Source: Peribacillus sp044761985 | Lineage (GTDB): Bacteria > Bacillota > Bacilli > Bacillales > DSM-1321 | Assembly: GCF_044761985.1 (NCBI RefSeq) | Contig: NZ_JBIWDK010000007.1 | Span: 62,001 to 126,000 of the forward strand | Reading direction: 5' to 3' | DNA: 64,000 nt | In this document: positions 37,035-44,980 of the stretch, one piece after another | How positions within the stretch are numbered: the stretch's first letter is position 1 | Layout of the letters: every line of letters begins with the position of its first letter | Translations under genes and position numbers: made by a program | Notes under the pieces: generated by a model | What the model saw: only the letters and a program-made list of their open reading frames with translations | Told to the model about the DNA's origin: nothing | Database searches by the model: none

Positions 37035-38045
37035 TTATTGAGTCTGTGTACCTAAATGTTCAGTGCGCCAATGGGATGGAGTAACACCTTCCCATTGGCG
37101 GAAGGCGCGGTAGAACGAGTTTTGGTCCTCATATCCCATCAGGAAGGCCACTTCTTTAATATCGAGCGAGATGTCGGTTAAATACATTCGTGCCTGCTCT
37201 TGACGGACTTCTGCCAAGAGGTGCTTGAAGCTCCTGCCCTCATCAGTAAGCCGGCGCTGTAGAGTACGATCGCTCATCCCCATCTCCTTCGCGATCGTCT
37301 GTATGTCGGGGCGCCCTCCTGTTAGACTGCGCTTTATGATCCACTTCACGATCTCTGTAATGGGGGTGATACGTTGATGCTCACCCAACGATCGGTCCAG
37401 AACGGGAGTCAGGATCTCCAACAAATCTGCGTTGTACGAGACAAAGGGACGGTCCAGGTCTCTTCGATGTAGCGTCAACCGATTACCATTTGCACCGATC
37501 TGTATCGGGCAACCGAAGTAAGCTTCAAGTGCCTGTACATCGCCCATCGGTTGCGTGAATTCTACAGAACTTGCCATCAAGGGTTGGCCTGTTCCCCGAC
37601 GCCCTAGCTCCAGAAGAAATGCCAGCGTGATCCCAACTAGCAAGGGCGGACCGGATTGCTCGGTATTCAACCAATCCAGTTCAATTGTGCAGTGTTCATC
37701 TTCCTCGTTTATGCGCAAAATTTCGGGGGGACAAAGTTGTTTGTATCGGGCCATTCGTTTGAGAGCGTCGCGGTAGTCACGAGCGTGATACGTCGCTAAG
37801 ACGGACGGTGGATATTGAGCAGGTTCGAAGACGGTCGCGAGCTTGATGATCCCCTTGGCAGTGTCATCCATGATATCGGAATAAGCCTGCCAGATTGCTA
37901 AGTATTGGGCGGTGGGGACAACTGGTGCAGTAAGGATGGTGAGTGGCAGTTGTGCTTGTTGAACTACGTCGTTGGCGGTTATTCCTAGTTGGCGTAATCC
38001 TTCCCAAAATCCTGCCGGAATCTTAATTCGAGTCGGAGGTGTCAT
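37035..38045 (-). CDS. AraC-family regulator with OruR-type sensor domain
   Basis: A 336-aa regulator. The N-terminal ~190 residues match the arabinose-binding-like domain of OruR/ArgR-type AraC proteins (PF12625 type; WQAYSDIMDDTAKGIIKLA). The C-terminal AraC DNA-binding domain has IAKEMGMSDRTLQRRLTDEG and EVAFLMGYEDQNSFYRAFRQWEGVTPSHWR. ATG 38045 follows AGAAGG at 9 bp. The gene is clearly G+C-richer than everything around it, and this architecture is most common in Proteobacteria, so transfer is likely. It probably controls the SDR downstream. Confidence 0.88.
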   Translation of the reverse strand: MTPPTRIKIPAGFWEGLRQLGITANDVVQQAQLPLTILTAPVVPTAQYLAIWQAYSDIMDDTAKGIIKLATVFEPAQYPPSVLATYHARDYRDALKRMARYKQLCPPEILRINEEDEHCTIELDWLNTEQSGPPLLVGITLAFLLELGRRGTGQPLMASSVEFTQPMGDVQALEAYFGCPIQIGANGNRLTLHRRDLDRPFVSYNADLLEILTPVLDRSLGEHQRITPITEIVKWIIKRSLTGGRPDIQTIAKEMGMSDRTLQRRLTDEGRSFKHLLAEVRQEQARMYLTDISLDIKEVAFLMGYEDQNSFYRAFRQWEGVTPSHWRTEHLGTQTQ

Positions 38046-38118
38046 ACTATGAGCCTTCTTTCTTTTATCTATGTAAACATTCACTAGATTAATTGTGCTT
38101 ATAATCTATCTAATTGGT

Positions 38119-38143
38119 GGGACAGTTATATATTACCTGTCCC
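38119..38143. terminator. Hairpin upstream of the AraC gene
   Basis: GGGACAG and CTGTCCC form a 7-bp stem in the otherwise gene-poor stretch 38046-38601. It has no strong T run, so its role is uncertain. Confidence 0.35.
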
Positions 38144-38275
38144 ATGTCTCTCTGTAACTAGTAAAGAGAGACAAGTTACTTGCCGATTGCGCCAAATGGC
38201 GATGCGTGGTTCCATGCAAGCCAACTATCGAAACAGGTTTAATCAAGCGAAGTACATCACAATTATCTTTTTAAA

Positions 38276-38330
38276 AGCTATGTTACCGTCTAGGGTTATT
38301 TTTCGTGAGGTGGTTTCGTTCTTATAGGGT
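38276..38330 (+). repeat. 5' fragment of the dispersed hairpin repeat
   Basis: AGCTATGTTA, then AGGGTTATTTTTCGTGAGGT, resembles the first half of the 86-bp unit; the hairpin half is missing. The rest of the 38046-38601 gap holds the two hairpins and no gene I can support. Confidence 0.45.
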
Positions 38331-38380
38331 TACTGCCAACTTTACGTCATAAAACTCATGCTGATACAATAAAATGGAAA

Positions 38381-38420
38381 ATAGAGGTGATTTCTCTAAG
38401 CTAAGAGAAATCACCTCTAT
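38381..38420. terminator. Strong terminator downstream of tetR
   Basis: ATAGAGGTGATTTCTCT and AGAGAAATCACCTCTAT are perfect 17-bp arms around a 6-nt loop, followed rightward by TTTTTATC. It lies about 180 bp beyond the end of tetR. Confidence 0.8.
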
Positions 38421-38601
38421 TTTTATCTATCTTTTTAGATGTAATTTTACCAATTGCTTTAGGGGTAGTAAGCTTCTTTGGAATAACATCCTCGGTGGTT
38501 TTCAGCAGGAAAATCTGGCGCTGGACCACTTGTTATGAAATGGATCTTGAGAATCACTTTTTAGGCACTTGTTTTGGAATTACTACCTAAATTGTCTTTC
38601 A

Positions 38602-39159
38602 CTAAATCTTAATTGCTTTCCAGCAAGCTTCAAGCGTCTGCTGAATTTGATATTCATCAAGAGAATATTTTCCTGCTAAATAGCCTTGTATGACAGAGTT
38701 AATCATTCCAGTCACGAGTTGGCAACATAATATGATGTCCATTTCACGGATCATACCCTGTTTTTGACCCTGTTCAATGATTGAGAAAATTTCGATGGCT
38801 GAGGGATCTAGCCTGTTCCTCACTTCTTCGGAGATATAGGGTGACTGGCAATAGTTCTCAATAAATGAAAGTTCTTTGGGATAGTTGAGCGCATAATCCG
38901 CCGTGCTTTTTAAAATACCTTTTAATCTTTCATAAACAGTCTGACTGGGATCATACCCAATCATAACTGATTCTCCCATATGAGTACGAGCATTCTCAAA
39001 GAGCTCACTAACCAGTTCCTCTTTGTTTTTATAATAATTATAAAAGGTGCTAGAACCCACATTTGCCCTCTTGAAAATTTTCGAAAAGGTAACGGACTGC
39101 AAGCCCTCTTCTGTAATTAAATCAAGGGTTGCAGACAAAATGTCTTCACGTTTACTCAT
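38602..39159 (-). CDS. TetR/AcrR-family repressor
   Basis: A 185-aa TetR protein. The N-terminal helix-turn-helix reads ILSATLDLITEEGLQSVTFS and RANVGSSTFYNYYKNKEELV, the family's DNA-reading region. The C-terminal ligand domain is helical and family-specific. GAGGTGC lies before ATG 39159. It is divergent from an SDR/aldo-keto reductase unit. Two near-identical 17-bp sites, one before each gene, are its probable operators, so it likely represses itself and the reductases until an aldehyde- or quinone-like inducer binds. Confidence 0.9.
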   Translation of the reverse strand: MSKREDILSATLDLITEEGLQSVTFSKIFKRANVGSSTFYNYYKNKEELVSELFENARTHMGESVMIGYDPSQTVYERLKGILKSTADYALNYPKELSFIENYCQSPYISEEVRNRLDPSAIEIFSIIEQGQKQGMIREMDIILCCQLVTGMINSVIQGYLAGKYSLDEYQIQQTLEACWKAIKI

Positions 39160-39175
39160 TATGCACCTCGCTAAG

Positions 39176-39192
39176 GAATAAATATTCTATTC
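39176..39192. promoter_or_regulatory. Probable TetR operator A (tetR side)
   Basis: GAATAAATATTCTATTC, 17 bp upstream of the tetR start, differs from operator B by one base. The core GAATA-AA-TATTC is a short palindrome. Confidence 0.65.
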
Positions 39193-39320
39193 AATCATAC
39201 AATTTGATTACTAACATGTCAATTAAGCGAATGAAAATTCCAAATAAACATGATCATTATGTTTAAAATTTGCTGAAAAACGTATGAATCTATTTATTTA
39301 GAATATTTATGCTAATTTTA

Positions 39321-39372
39321 TTGACTTTTTCATGGAAAATACATACAGTAGAGTAGAATAAATATTCCATTC
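39321..39372 (+). promoter_or_regulatory. SDR promoter with probable TetR operator B
   Basis: TTGACT at 39321 and TACAGT at 39344 (17-bp spacer) form a plausible promoter. Just after the -10 box lies GAATAAATATTCCATTC (39356-39372), the second copy of the operator, where bound repressor would block initiation. Confidence 0.65.
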
Positions 39373-39421
39373 CAAGTGATAAGTAACACAGAAACTCAAA
39401 TTCTAACCAGGAGGCTCTAAC

Positions 39422-40249
39422 ATGGTCGATTATAAAGGAAAGGTGGCACTGGTTACCGGTGCTTCTGCAGGGATCGGCAAGGCATACGCTACGGAACTGG
39501 CAGCTAAGGGCTGTCATGTGATTGTGGTAGCGCGATCGAAGGACAAATTGGAGACGCTGGCGAAGGAATTATCATCCACATACGGCATTAGGGCGTATGC
39601 TATACCAGCTGATTTATCCAAAACAGGCGCGACACGTCTGTTGGCTAAACAAATTGAAGAGCTTGGCCTAAACGTGAACATTTTGATCAATAATGCAGGT
39701 TTCGGTACCCACGGGCGTTTCGAGGAGATTTCAAGTGAGCGCGAACAGGAAATGATTAACCTAAATATTGCTGCCCTCGTGGATATTACCCATCAATTTT
39801 TGCCCTACATGCAGCAGCAAAAGAATGGAATTGTTGTAAATATAGCTTCCCTTGGCTCCTTTCAGTCCATCCCATATATGGCTACTTATGCAGCTACCAA
39901 AGCGTTTGTTCTTTCGTTCACTGAGTCAATCTTTGCAGAAAATCGCCATCTTGGGGTGCGAGTCCTTGCATTATGCCCGGGAACAACCAAGACAGAATTT
40001 TTCGATGTGATTGGCACAACGGAAATGCCAGGAGGAATTAAAGGCACTCCCGAGTCAGTTGTGAAAGCTGGCTTCCGAGGGATTGAGAAAGGACGAAGCT
40101 ATATCATAGATGGTACCTCCAATTATTGGATGGCTCAAAGCGCTCGCTTTCTCACACGAAAATTTACGGCCATCATGACCGAGCGACTGACGCGTCCTGC
40201 GTCATCTAAGGCTGCGGCTTCAATACCAGCTTCGGATAAGTCTAAATAA
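39422..40249 (+). CDS. SDR family NAD(P)-dependent oxidoreductase
   Basis: A 275-aa classical SDR: VTGASAGIGKAYA at residues 11-23, NNAGFGTHG near 90, catalytic serine in VNIASLGSF and YAATKAFVLSF with Tyr/Lys near 155-160, then LCPGTTKTEF. It resembles the YqjQ/DltE group of uncharacterised reductases. AGGAGG lies 8 bp before ATG. It is followed after 65 bp by an aldo-keto reductase, forming a two-gene reductase unit under the divergent TetR protein. Confidence 0.88.
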   Translation: MVDYKGKVALVTGASAGIGKAYATELAAKGCHVIVVARSKDKLETLAKELSSTYGIRAYAIPADLSKTGATRLLAKQIEELGLNVNILINNAGFGTHGRFEEISSEREQEMINLNIAALVDITHQFLPYMQQQKNGIVVNIASLGSFQSIPYMATYAATKAFVLSFTESIFAENRHLGVRVLALCPGTTKTEFFDVIGTTEMPGGIKGTPESVVKAGFRGIEKGRSYIIDGTSNYWMAQSARFLTRKFTAIMTERLTRPASSKAAASIPASDKSK

Positions 40250-40314
40250 GAGGTGGGGCAAGTGGAATCCCAAAAAATGAATGCCATCAATATTATTTCT
40301 AGGAGGTAGAATAG

Positions 40315-41271
40315 ATGAGGTCGGAAGCTATACAAAAAAGGACGCTTGGACGCGAGGGGTTAGAGGTTTCAGCTTTAGGTCTTGGAACCATGATGATGCC
40401 GAATAATGAGGAATCGGTTCGCGTGATTCAGGAAGCGCTGGATAGCGGTGTCACCATGTTTGACACAGCTGATATTTATGGTGAATTTGCACAGCAACGA
40501 TTCGGAGAAAACGAGAAGTTGGTAGGTCGGGCGCTTAAGGATAGAAGGGATAAAGCGGTGATCGCCACGAAATTTGGTATAACACATACCCAGGGGCCCA
40601 AAGGTGATCGGGCGTATATTAAAAAATCCGTGGATGCTAGCTTATACCATCTCGGATTGGATTACATTGACCTTTATTATCAACATCGCTACGATCCGAA
40701 TACCCCTATTGAAGAAACGATTGGAACGATGGCCGACTTGGTTAAGGAGGGGAAAATTCGCTTTATCGGTCTTTCTGAAGCACCTGCTGATATCATCCGT
40801 CGTGCGCACACCGTTCATCCCATTACGGCAGTGGAAACGGAGTATTCTTTATGGAGTAGAGAAGTGGAAGATGAAGTACTTCCGGTTCTCAAAGAATTAG
40901 GAATTGGTTTTGTACCTTATAGCCCACTGGGACGGGGGTTCCTGACAGGACAAATTAAAAAGTTTGAGGATTTGGCTGAGGATGATTATAGGCGAAATTA
41001 TGAGCGGTTCCAAGGCGATAACTTCATTAAAAATGTGGAAGTCGCAGGGCTGATAGAAGAGATGGCTTCAAAAAAAATGTGTACATCTGCTCAACTTGCA
41101 TTGGCGTGGCTGCTCGCTCAAGGAGACTTCATTACGCCAATCCCTGGTACAACGCGAATAGACCGGGTGAAGGAGAATCTTGGCGCTCTACAGGTTCAAC
41201 TTACTCCAGCGGATTTCGAAGAAATTGAACGTATCTCTCCAAAAGGCCTCGCTGCCGGTGGGCGTTTCTAA
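40315..41271 (+). CDS. Aldo/keto reductase
   Basis: A 318-aa AKR with the (beta/alpha)8 catalytic tetrad: Asp in MFDTADIYGE, Tyr in the same loop, Lys in VIATKFG near 87, and His in DLYYQHRYDP near 125. Cofactor-binding segments are YSPLGRGFLTGQ near 205 and IPGTTRIDRVKENLGAL near 280. It resembles the AKR13-type reductases induced by aldehydes or quinones. AGGAGG lies 9 bp before ATG 40315. It ends at an intrinsic terminator. Confidence 0.9.
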   Translation: MRSEAIQKRTLGREGLEVSALGLGTMMMPNNEESVRVIQEALDSGVTMFDTADIYGEFAQQRFGENEKLVGRALKDRRDKAVIATKFGITHTQGPKGDRAYIKKSVDASLYHLGLDYIDLYYQHRYDPNTPIEETIGTMADLVKEGKIRFIGLSEAPADIIRRAHTVHPITAVETEYSLWSREVEDEVLPVLKELGIGFVPYSPLGRGFLTGQIKKFEDLAEDDYRRNYERFQGDNFIKNVEVAGLIEEMASKKMCTSAQLALAWLLAQGDFITPIPGTTRIDRVKENLGALQVQLTPADFEEIERISPKGLAAGGRF

Positions 41272-41310
41272 ATTTACAGTAGCCATTCACACGCTAACAT
41301 TGAGTATCAA

Positions 41311-41336
41311 AAAAACTCCTATATAGGAGTTTTTTT
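41311..41336 (+). terminator. Terminator after aldo/keto reductase
   Basis: AAAACTCC-TATA-GGAGTTTT stem followed by T run. The gap 41337-41549 otherwise holds no gene I can support. Confidence 0.85.
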
Positions 41337-41549
41337 GATTTTTACAATCAAGTTCAAGATGAGTCCCAATTACTGTAGAGGCAGCTCCGAAGTATTGATA
41401 ATAGGATCATCGTGAGAAAGAATAATATCGTCATTATTCCAACTATCTTAATGACGTTATTTTGTTTACAGGTTTGTTGCTTTACGTATTAATTCACAGT
41501 TTTTTTTCAACTCTCGGCCAAAAAATGTGTTTGTTGAACCTAGTAAATC

Positions 41550-41678
41550 TTAACGAAAGACACTGAATTTTTTCAACACGTTATTCGTTTCTTCTTCGGT
41601 AACGCCGATATAACGCAAAGTGACAGAAGGGTGAGAATGATGCAGGATCCGTTGCAACATCGCAATATCCTTTAATAA
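41550..41678 (-). pseudogene. Tyrosine recombinase/integrase, C-terminal remnant
   Basis: The leftward reading DIAMLQRILHHSHPSVTLRY followed by IGVTEEETNNVL is the catalytic C-terminus of phage-type integrases, with the active tyrosine in LRYIG. Only about 42 codons survive. Homology stops 5 bp from the end of a dispersed repeat (41684), so that junction marks an old deletion or insertion. Confidence 0.75.
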
Positions 41679-41683
41679 AAAAG

Positions 41684-41769
41684 CTATGTTAAAGGTAAGG
41701 GTTGATTTTTCGTAAGATTGTTTTGCTTGTGAAATGTTACACTTCAACTAACGGGGCAGGATAGCTCAA
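41684..41769 (+). repeat. Dispersed hairpin repeat, full-length copy 2
   Basis: 86 bp, nearly identical to 32008-32093. It starts CTATGTTAAAGGTAAGGG and ends with the TTCAACTAAC/GGATAGCT hairpin. AGCTAT at the left edge and ATAGCT at the right edge are inverted. Confidence 0.8.
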
Positions 41770-41809
41770 AACAATGCAGAACTATACTATTTAAAGGAGT
41801 GATAACTAA

Positions 41810-42061
41810 GTGGAGAAAACCATCGAGCCAGAGGTGGAGACATCAGCGTTTGTAGAGGTTTTTACAGCTGTTCTACCATTTGTTCTTTTAGCGGTACTAG
41901 TTGTACTCATTGTCTTCATTGTATATGTCGTAAAGATTGCTAATCGTTATCTAGCTAATGGCAAAATAGCTGAACAAAAATTCAAAAGGGAAGAAACAGA
42001 TATACAGGAGATTAAAAAACAACTTGACCGAATTGAAAAAATCCTAAAAGAAGCAAAATGA
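41810..42061 (+). CDS. Small membrane-anchored protein, 83 aa
   Basis: One long membrane helix (residues about 18-45, VFTAVLPFVLLAVLVVLIVF core) followed by a basic, coiled-coil tail with QEIKKQLDRIEKILKEAK. This layout resembles DUF4083-type small proteins of Bacillus. GTG 41810 follows AAAGGAGTGA at 9 bp. The function is unknown. A dispersed hairpin repeat lies directly upstream, and a terminator follows. Confidence 0.65.
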   Translation: MEKTIEPEVETSAFVEVFTAVLPFVLLAVLVVLIVFIVYVVKIANRYLANGKIAEQKFKREETDIQEIKKQLDRIEKILKEAK

Positions 42062-42081
42062 TTTTTCTTATTGTGCTAATA

Positions 42082-42116
42082 GGGCATTGATCTTAGAAGG
42101 ATTAATGCCCTTTTCT
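42082..42116 (+). terminator. Terminator after small membrane protein
   Basis: GGGCATTGATC and GGATTAATGCCC stem followed by TTTTCT. Nearly the same hairpin recurs at 42786. Confidence 0.8.
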
Positions 42117-42314
42117 GTTGAACTTCTTATTGTAGAAAAGGGGCAGGTTAGTGGTATTTTTTAGGTAATTAAAGGAAATAAACTTTGCGTAATTTTCCAC
42201 TTTTTTTTTATAATAAATAATGGAATGTTAATTTTCTGTTAATTGAGGAGTTACGGTGTGAAGAATCGACTGGGGTAAATTAGGAAGTAGCGAGGATAAA
42301 ACAGGGGGAATTTT

Positions 42315-42770
42315 ATGATATGTCTTATCAATGATAAAGAACACAAAGAAAAAATAGCAAGAAATATATTGTGTGATCTACCAGATTGGTTTGGACTCCC
42401 AGAAAGCACGGACGAATATATACGTTACAGCAAGGATATGCCTTTTTGGGCCGATATTGAAGATGAAAAAACAAGAGGGTTTGCTGTATTGAAAGAGACA
42501 AGCCCCTATACTGTTGAAATATATGTTATGGGAGTGCTAAAAGAATTTCATAGGAAAAAAATAGGTAAGCAACTATTCCAATATTGTTATGAGTATTCTA
42601 AGGAACAAGGTTACTTATATATGCAAGTAAAAACAGTAAAAGAAGGGTGCTATGAAAATTATGATAGAACAATAGCCTTCTATAAGAATCTTGGGTTTAA
42701 AGAATTTGAATGTTTGCCTACCCTTTGGGATGAGTGGAATCCTTGTCAAATTTACGTAATGGCTCTTTAG
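42315..42770 (+). CDS. GNAT-family N-acetyltransferase
   Basis: A 151-aa acetyltransferase: strand YTVEIYVMGV, acetyl-CoA loop KEFHRKKIGKQLFQYCYEYS near residue 78, and C-terminal AFYKNLGFKEFECLPTLWDE. It belongs to a Bacillus group of short GNAT proteins of unknown substrate. GGGGG precedes the ATG. It is monocistronic with its own terminator. Confidence 0.82.
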   Translation: MICLINDKEHKEKIARNILCDLPDWFGLPESTDEYIRYSKDMPFWADIEDEKTRGFAVLKETSPYTVEIYVMGVLKEFHRKKIGKQLFQYCYEYSKEQGYLYMQVKTVKEGCYENYDRTIAFYKNLGFKEFECLPTLWDEWNPCQIYVMAL

Positions 42771-42785
42771 TTAATTTTCATTTGG

Positions 42786-42821
42786 GGGCGTTGATCCAAG
42801 AAGAAGGATTAACGCTCTTTT
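42786..42821 (+). terminator. Terminator after GNAT gene
   Basis: GGGCGTTGATCC pairs with GGATTAACGCTC (G-T pairs allowed), followed by TTTT; it is a sequence relative of the hairpin at 42082. Confidence 0.8.
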
Positions 42822-42915
42822 AAAGCTCTTATTGGACAAACGGGCAGCATTTCTGAAATGAAGGAAATGAATTATGTATGCTAGAGCGACTAAGTTTGTG
42901 AATTAATGTACTTAT

Positions 42916-42936
42916 ACTAACGGGGGCTTTAGTTAA
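42916..42936 (+). repeat. Dispersed hairpin repeat, degenerate copy
   Basis: ACTAACGGGGGCTTTAGTTAA: the two arms and a G-rich loop of the family. Confidence 0.5.
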
Positions 42937-42940
42937 GAAG

Positions 42941-42982
42941 GCATCAAGAATGATGATTCGTCTAATCAAGAACATTTGGTGA
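42941..42982 (+). pseudogene. Fragment of a 50-aa protein gene
   Basis: Reads ASRMMIRLIKNIW then stop, matching the C-terminus (PRMMIRIVKNIW) of the small protein at 46240-46392. No start or upstream part remains; the 5' side is a dispersed repeat. The surrounding gap 42822-43170 holds no other gene I can support. Confidence 0.55.
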
Positions 42983-43170
42983 AGGGGTTATTCTTGATTG
43001 ATCAATTGAATAAAAAGTAAAAGTATCCTTTGAATGCCTTTCAGAGTGTAGACAAACCCCTTTTTCAAAAAGCTGTTGATATTCTTTTAATTAGTATTCA
43101 CTCCCAAATTTTAAACTATAATAATTTTAACAATGCTTTGATATGGACGCAAAGAAAACGAGGGGATGGC

Positions 43171-43491
43171 TTGTATAAAATTGTAATTAAATTACTTTTA
43201 GTTTTGGGAGTGGTATTTTTAATGACCGGTTGCGGAGAAGATAAAAAAGAAATCACAGAAAAAGCAAATGAAGCAGCTATTAATTATTTAAAAGAAGAAA
43301 AAGATATAGTATTTAAACCTGAAAGTATCGAATTTACATCTGCTATAGGCGGAGGCACTGTCAGCGTAAATGGTTATGACAAAACTACATTGGAAAAATA
43401 CAATGTATATGTTAATTATGGCGATGAAAAAGGGTATTGGGTTAGTGGTTATAGTACGGGAGAAGAAGTGGAAACCAAAGAGGTGAATTAA
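43171..43491 (+). CDS. Small lipoprotein, DUF1433-like
   Basis: A 106-aa predicted lipoprotein. TTG 43171 is preceded by GAGGGGATGG, and the product begins LYKIVIKLLLVLGVVFLMTGC with lipobox LMTGC, a proper signal that would be buried if translation began at upstream in-frame codons. The mature part (ITEKANEAAINYLKEEKDI; SVNGY; VYVNYGDEKGYWVSGYSTGE) recalls the DUF1433 group of Bacillus lipoproteins. The function is unknown. Confidence 0.65.
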   Translation: MYKIVIKLLLVLGVVFLMTGCGEDKKEITEKANEAAINYLKEEKDIVFKPESIEFTSAIGGGTVSVNGYDKTTLEKYNVYVNYGDEKGYWVSGYSTGEEVETKEVN

Positions 43492-43497
43492 GAACAA

Positions 43498-43522
43498 GGC
43501 TGTTTTCGTATAGATTGTTGCT
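43498..43522 (+). repeat. Second dispersed repeat family, copy 2
   Basis: GGCTGTTTTCGTATAGATTG followed by TTGCTA; compare 34854. Confidence 0.5.
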
Positions 43523-43589
43523 AAGAAGGACATACTGTATAGTAGAATAAAAGACTGAATCGGAGTGTTCCTAATGGCAATGGTTTGGT

Positions 43590-44075
43590 TTGGAGAGTGA
43601 CAAAGGCAAAAAACATATCCATCACAGGAAACCTCGTAAACGGGGTGGTGTCGCTAAAAAACGGGGAATTTCCAAAGAACAAATTTGTGTAGTAGTTGCA
43701 CACGATAGAAATGGTCAAATTCTTTCTCAAACAGCAGGATTAGGACGTATAACGGCTATTGAATTAGACTCGGTGTTAGGAAAACATATAGACTCCTCTG
43801 CTTTGTTATGCACTGATACAGCCACAAACTATAAGAAGTTTGCAACAATGAAAAAGTTGCAACACGAAGCAATCAACGTTAGTAAAAAACAGTACAAAAA
43901 TAAGGGCATTTACCATATTCAACACGTTAATGGGTATCATAAACGCTTAAAAAAATGGATGGATAGATTTCAAGGAGTAGCCACTAAATATCTTGATAAT
44001 TACCTTTTCTGGCATCGTTACCTTGAACTTAATAAGAAAATGCCTTTTCAAGAACGTGTGAAGAATTTGCTATAG
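43590..44075 (+). pseudogene. IS1595-family transposase, C-terminal remnant
   Basis: 161 codons matching the DDE (ISXO2-like) half of IS1595 transposases: RKPRKRGGVAKKRGISKEQI, CVVVAHDRNGQ, LCTDTATNYKKFA with a catalytic Asp, then HIQHVNGYHKRLKKWMDRF and the typical end YLDNYLFWHRYLEL. The in-frame codons before TTG 43590 hit a stop at 43572, so the zinc-ribbon half is missing. The element is dead. Its N-terminal counterpart lies 7.5 kb away at 35831-36081, in the opposite orientation. Confidence 0.85.
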
Positions 44076-44233
44076 CTTCCTGTAAACGTGTGAACTATAC
44101 AACCGTTGAAAGTATTAGAAAAAGTGTGTAAAACACTCCCTCTATGGCGATAACTTTACTTTTAGAGTGCAAAACATATCGCATTTCTTACAAATTTCAA
44201 AGTTATATTCACGATGGTCTGTCTTTCTGAGAT

Positions 44234-44659
44234 TTATTGCTTTATAATTTCTCTCAATTCCTGCGTTATTTCTTTGGATGTGAAATATACTCTGTCTTCG
44301 TGACCGATATAGAAAAATGCACTTTGTTCTCCCTCTTCGCCTAAATAACATTGTAACAACCAATTGTCGCCTTTATAGTCTGTAATGAGTAAATCATAAT
44401 TCACACCTTCCAGCTTGTCCTTCTCTTGTTTAGCAGTTATGAAGGCGTTTTTTAAAGTATCCAATTCTTTCGAGTCTTCAAAAGTTACAAAGAATTCATT
44501 GTTAAGTTTTCCAAAAGCAGTCGATTTGGAAATAGCGATTTCTTTTATATCGCTGACATCAACCATCAACATTCCATTTTCCTTTTCGGATTGACAGCCT
44601 GTTAATGCTAAAGTTATGAAAATAGATGTCAAGATTGTAAATATTAATTTGCAATTCAT
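44234..44659 (-). CDS. Small lipoprotein, 141 aa
   Basis: Start ATG 44659, 8 bp after GGAGG; the ATG two codons earlier is too close to that site. Signal MNCKLIFTILTSIFITLALT ends in lipobox LTGC. The mature part (VDVSDIKEIAISKSTAFGKL; LITDYKGDNWLLQCYLGEEG) is unrecognised. It is on the minus strand, facing the transposase remnant, with about 150 bp between them in which I see no gene. The role is unknown. Confidence 0.65.
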   Translation of the reverse strand: MNCKLIFTILTSIFITLALTGCQSEKENGMLMVDVSDIKEIAISKSTAFGKLNNEFFVTFEDSKELDTLKNAFITAKQEKDKLEGVNYDLLITDYKGDNWLLQCYLGEEGEQSAFFYIGHEDRVYFTSKEITQELREIIKQ

Positions 44660-44756
44660 TCTCATCACCTCCAAATTCAATTACTGCAATAATTATCCTA
44701 CCAAGAACTATTATACTATTGTTTCTGGAAAATTTTCCAATCCCTTTGTTATCCAT

Positions 44757-44782
44757 TAGCAACAATCATTTAGAAAAGAGCC
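44757..44782 (-). repeat. Second dispersed repeat family, copy 3
   Basis: Leftward: GGCTCTTTTCTAAATGATTG followed by TTGCTA; inverted relative to 34854. It lies about 100 bp upstream of the lipoprotein on the same strand. Confidence 0.55.
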
Positions 44783-44832
44783 AAGAACAAAGACCATCTC
44801 TATTAGAATAGAAGAATAGGAATAGAAGAAGG

Positions 44833-44890
44833 GGCTGTCTAATCGACTTTGTCGACAGCCTGAGGAGCTGATCATCAGCTCCTTTTTTCT
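44833..44890 (+). terminator. Two adjacent hairpins, second with T run
   Basis: GGCTGTC/GACAGCC (44833-44860), then GGAGCTGAT/ATCAGCTCC (44864-44882) with TTTTTT. No gene precedes it on this strand, so it is either the tail of a lost gene or a leader attenuator for the gene at 44981. Confidence 0.6.
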
Positions 44891-44980
44891 TTGTGTAACG
44901 AATGTGGCAGAATCGATTGTTTAAATTAGGAGGAGAATATGGGTCTTTTGTTGAAGTGTAATTAAAAGTGGAGGTGCACA

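Noticed and set aside
41413..41493. 26-codon frame starting GTG with a signal-like hydrophobic stretch
   Set aside because: Weak ribosome site, ends abruptly, and no conserved feature; likely chance or debris.
44142..44363. Leftward frame with CKKCDMFC cysteines overlapping the lipoprotein end
   Set aside because: Overlaps a better-supported lipoprotein in another frame and has no start signal; transposon tail possible but unproven.
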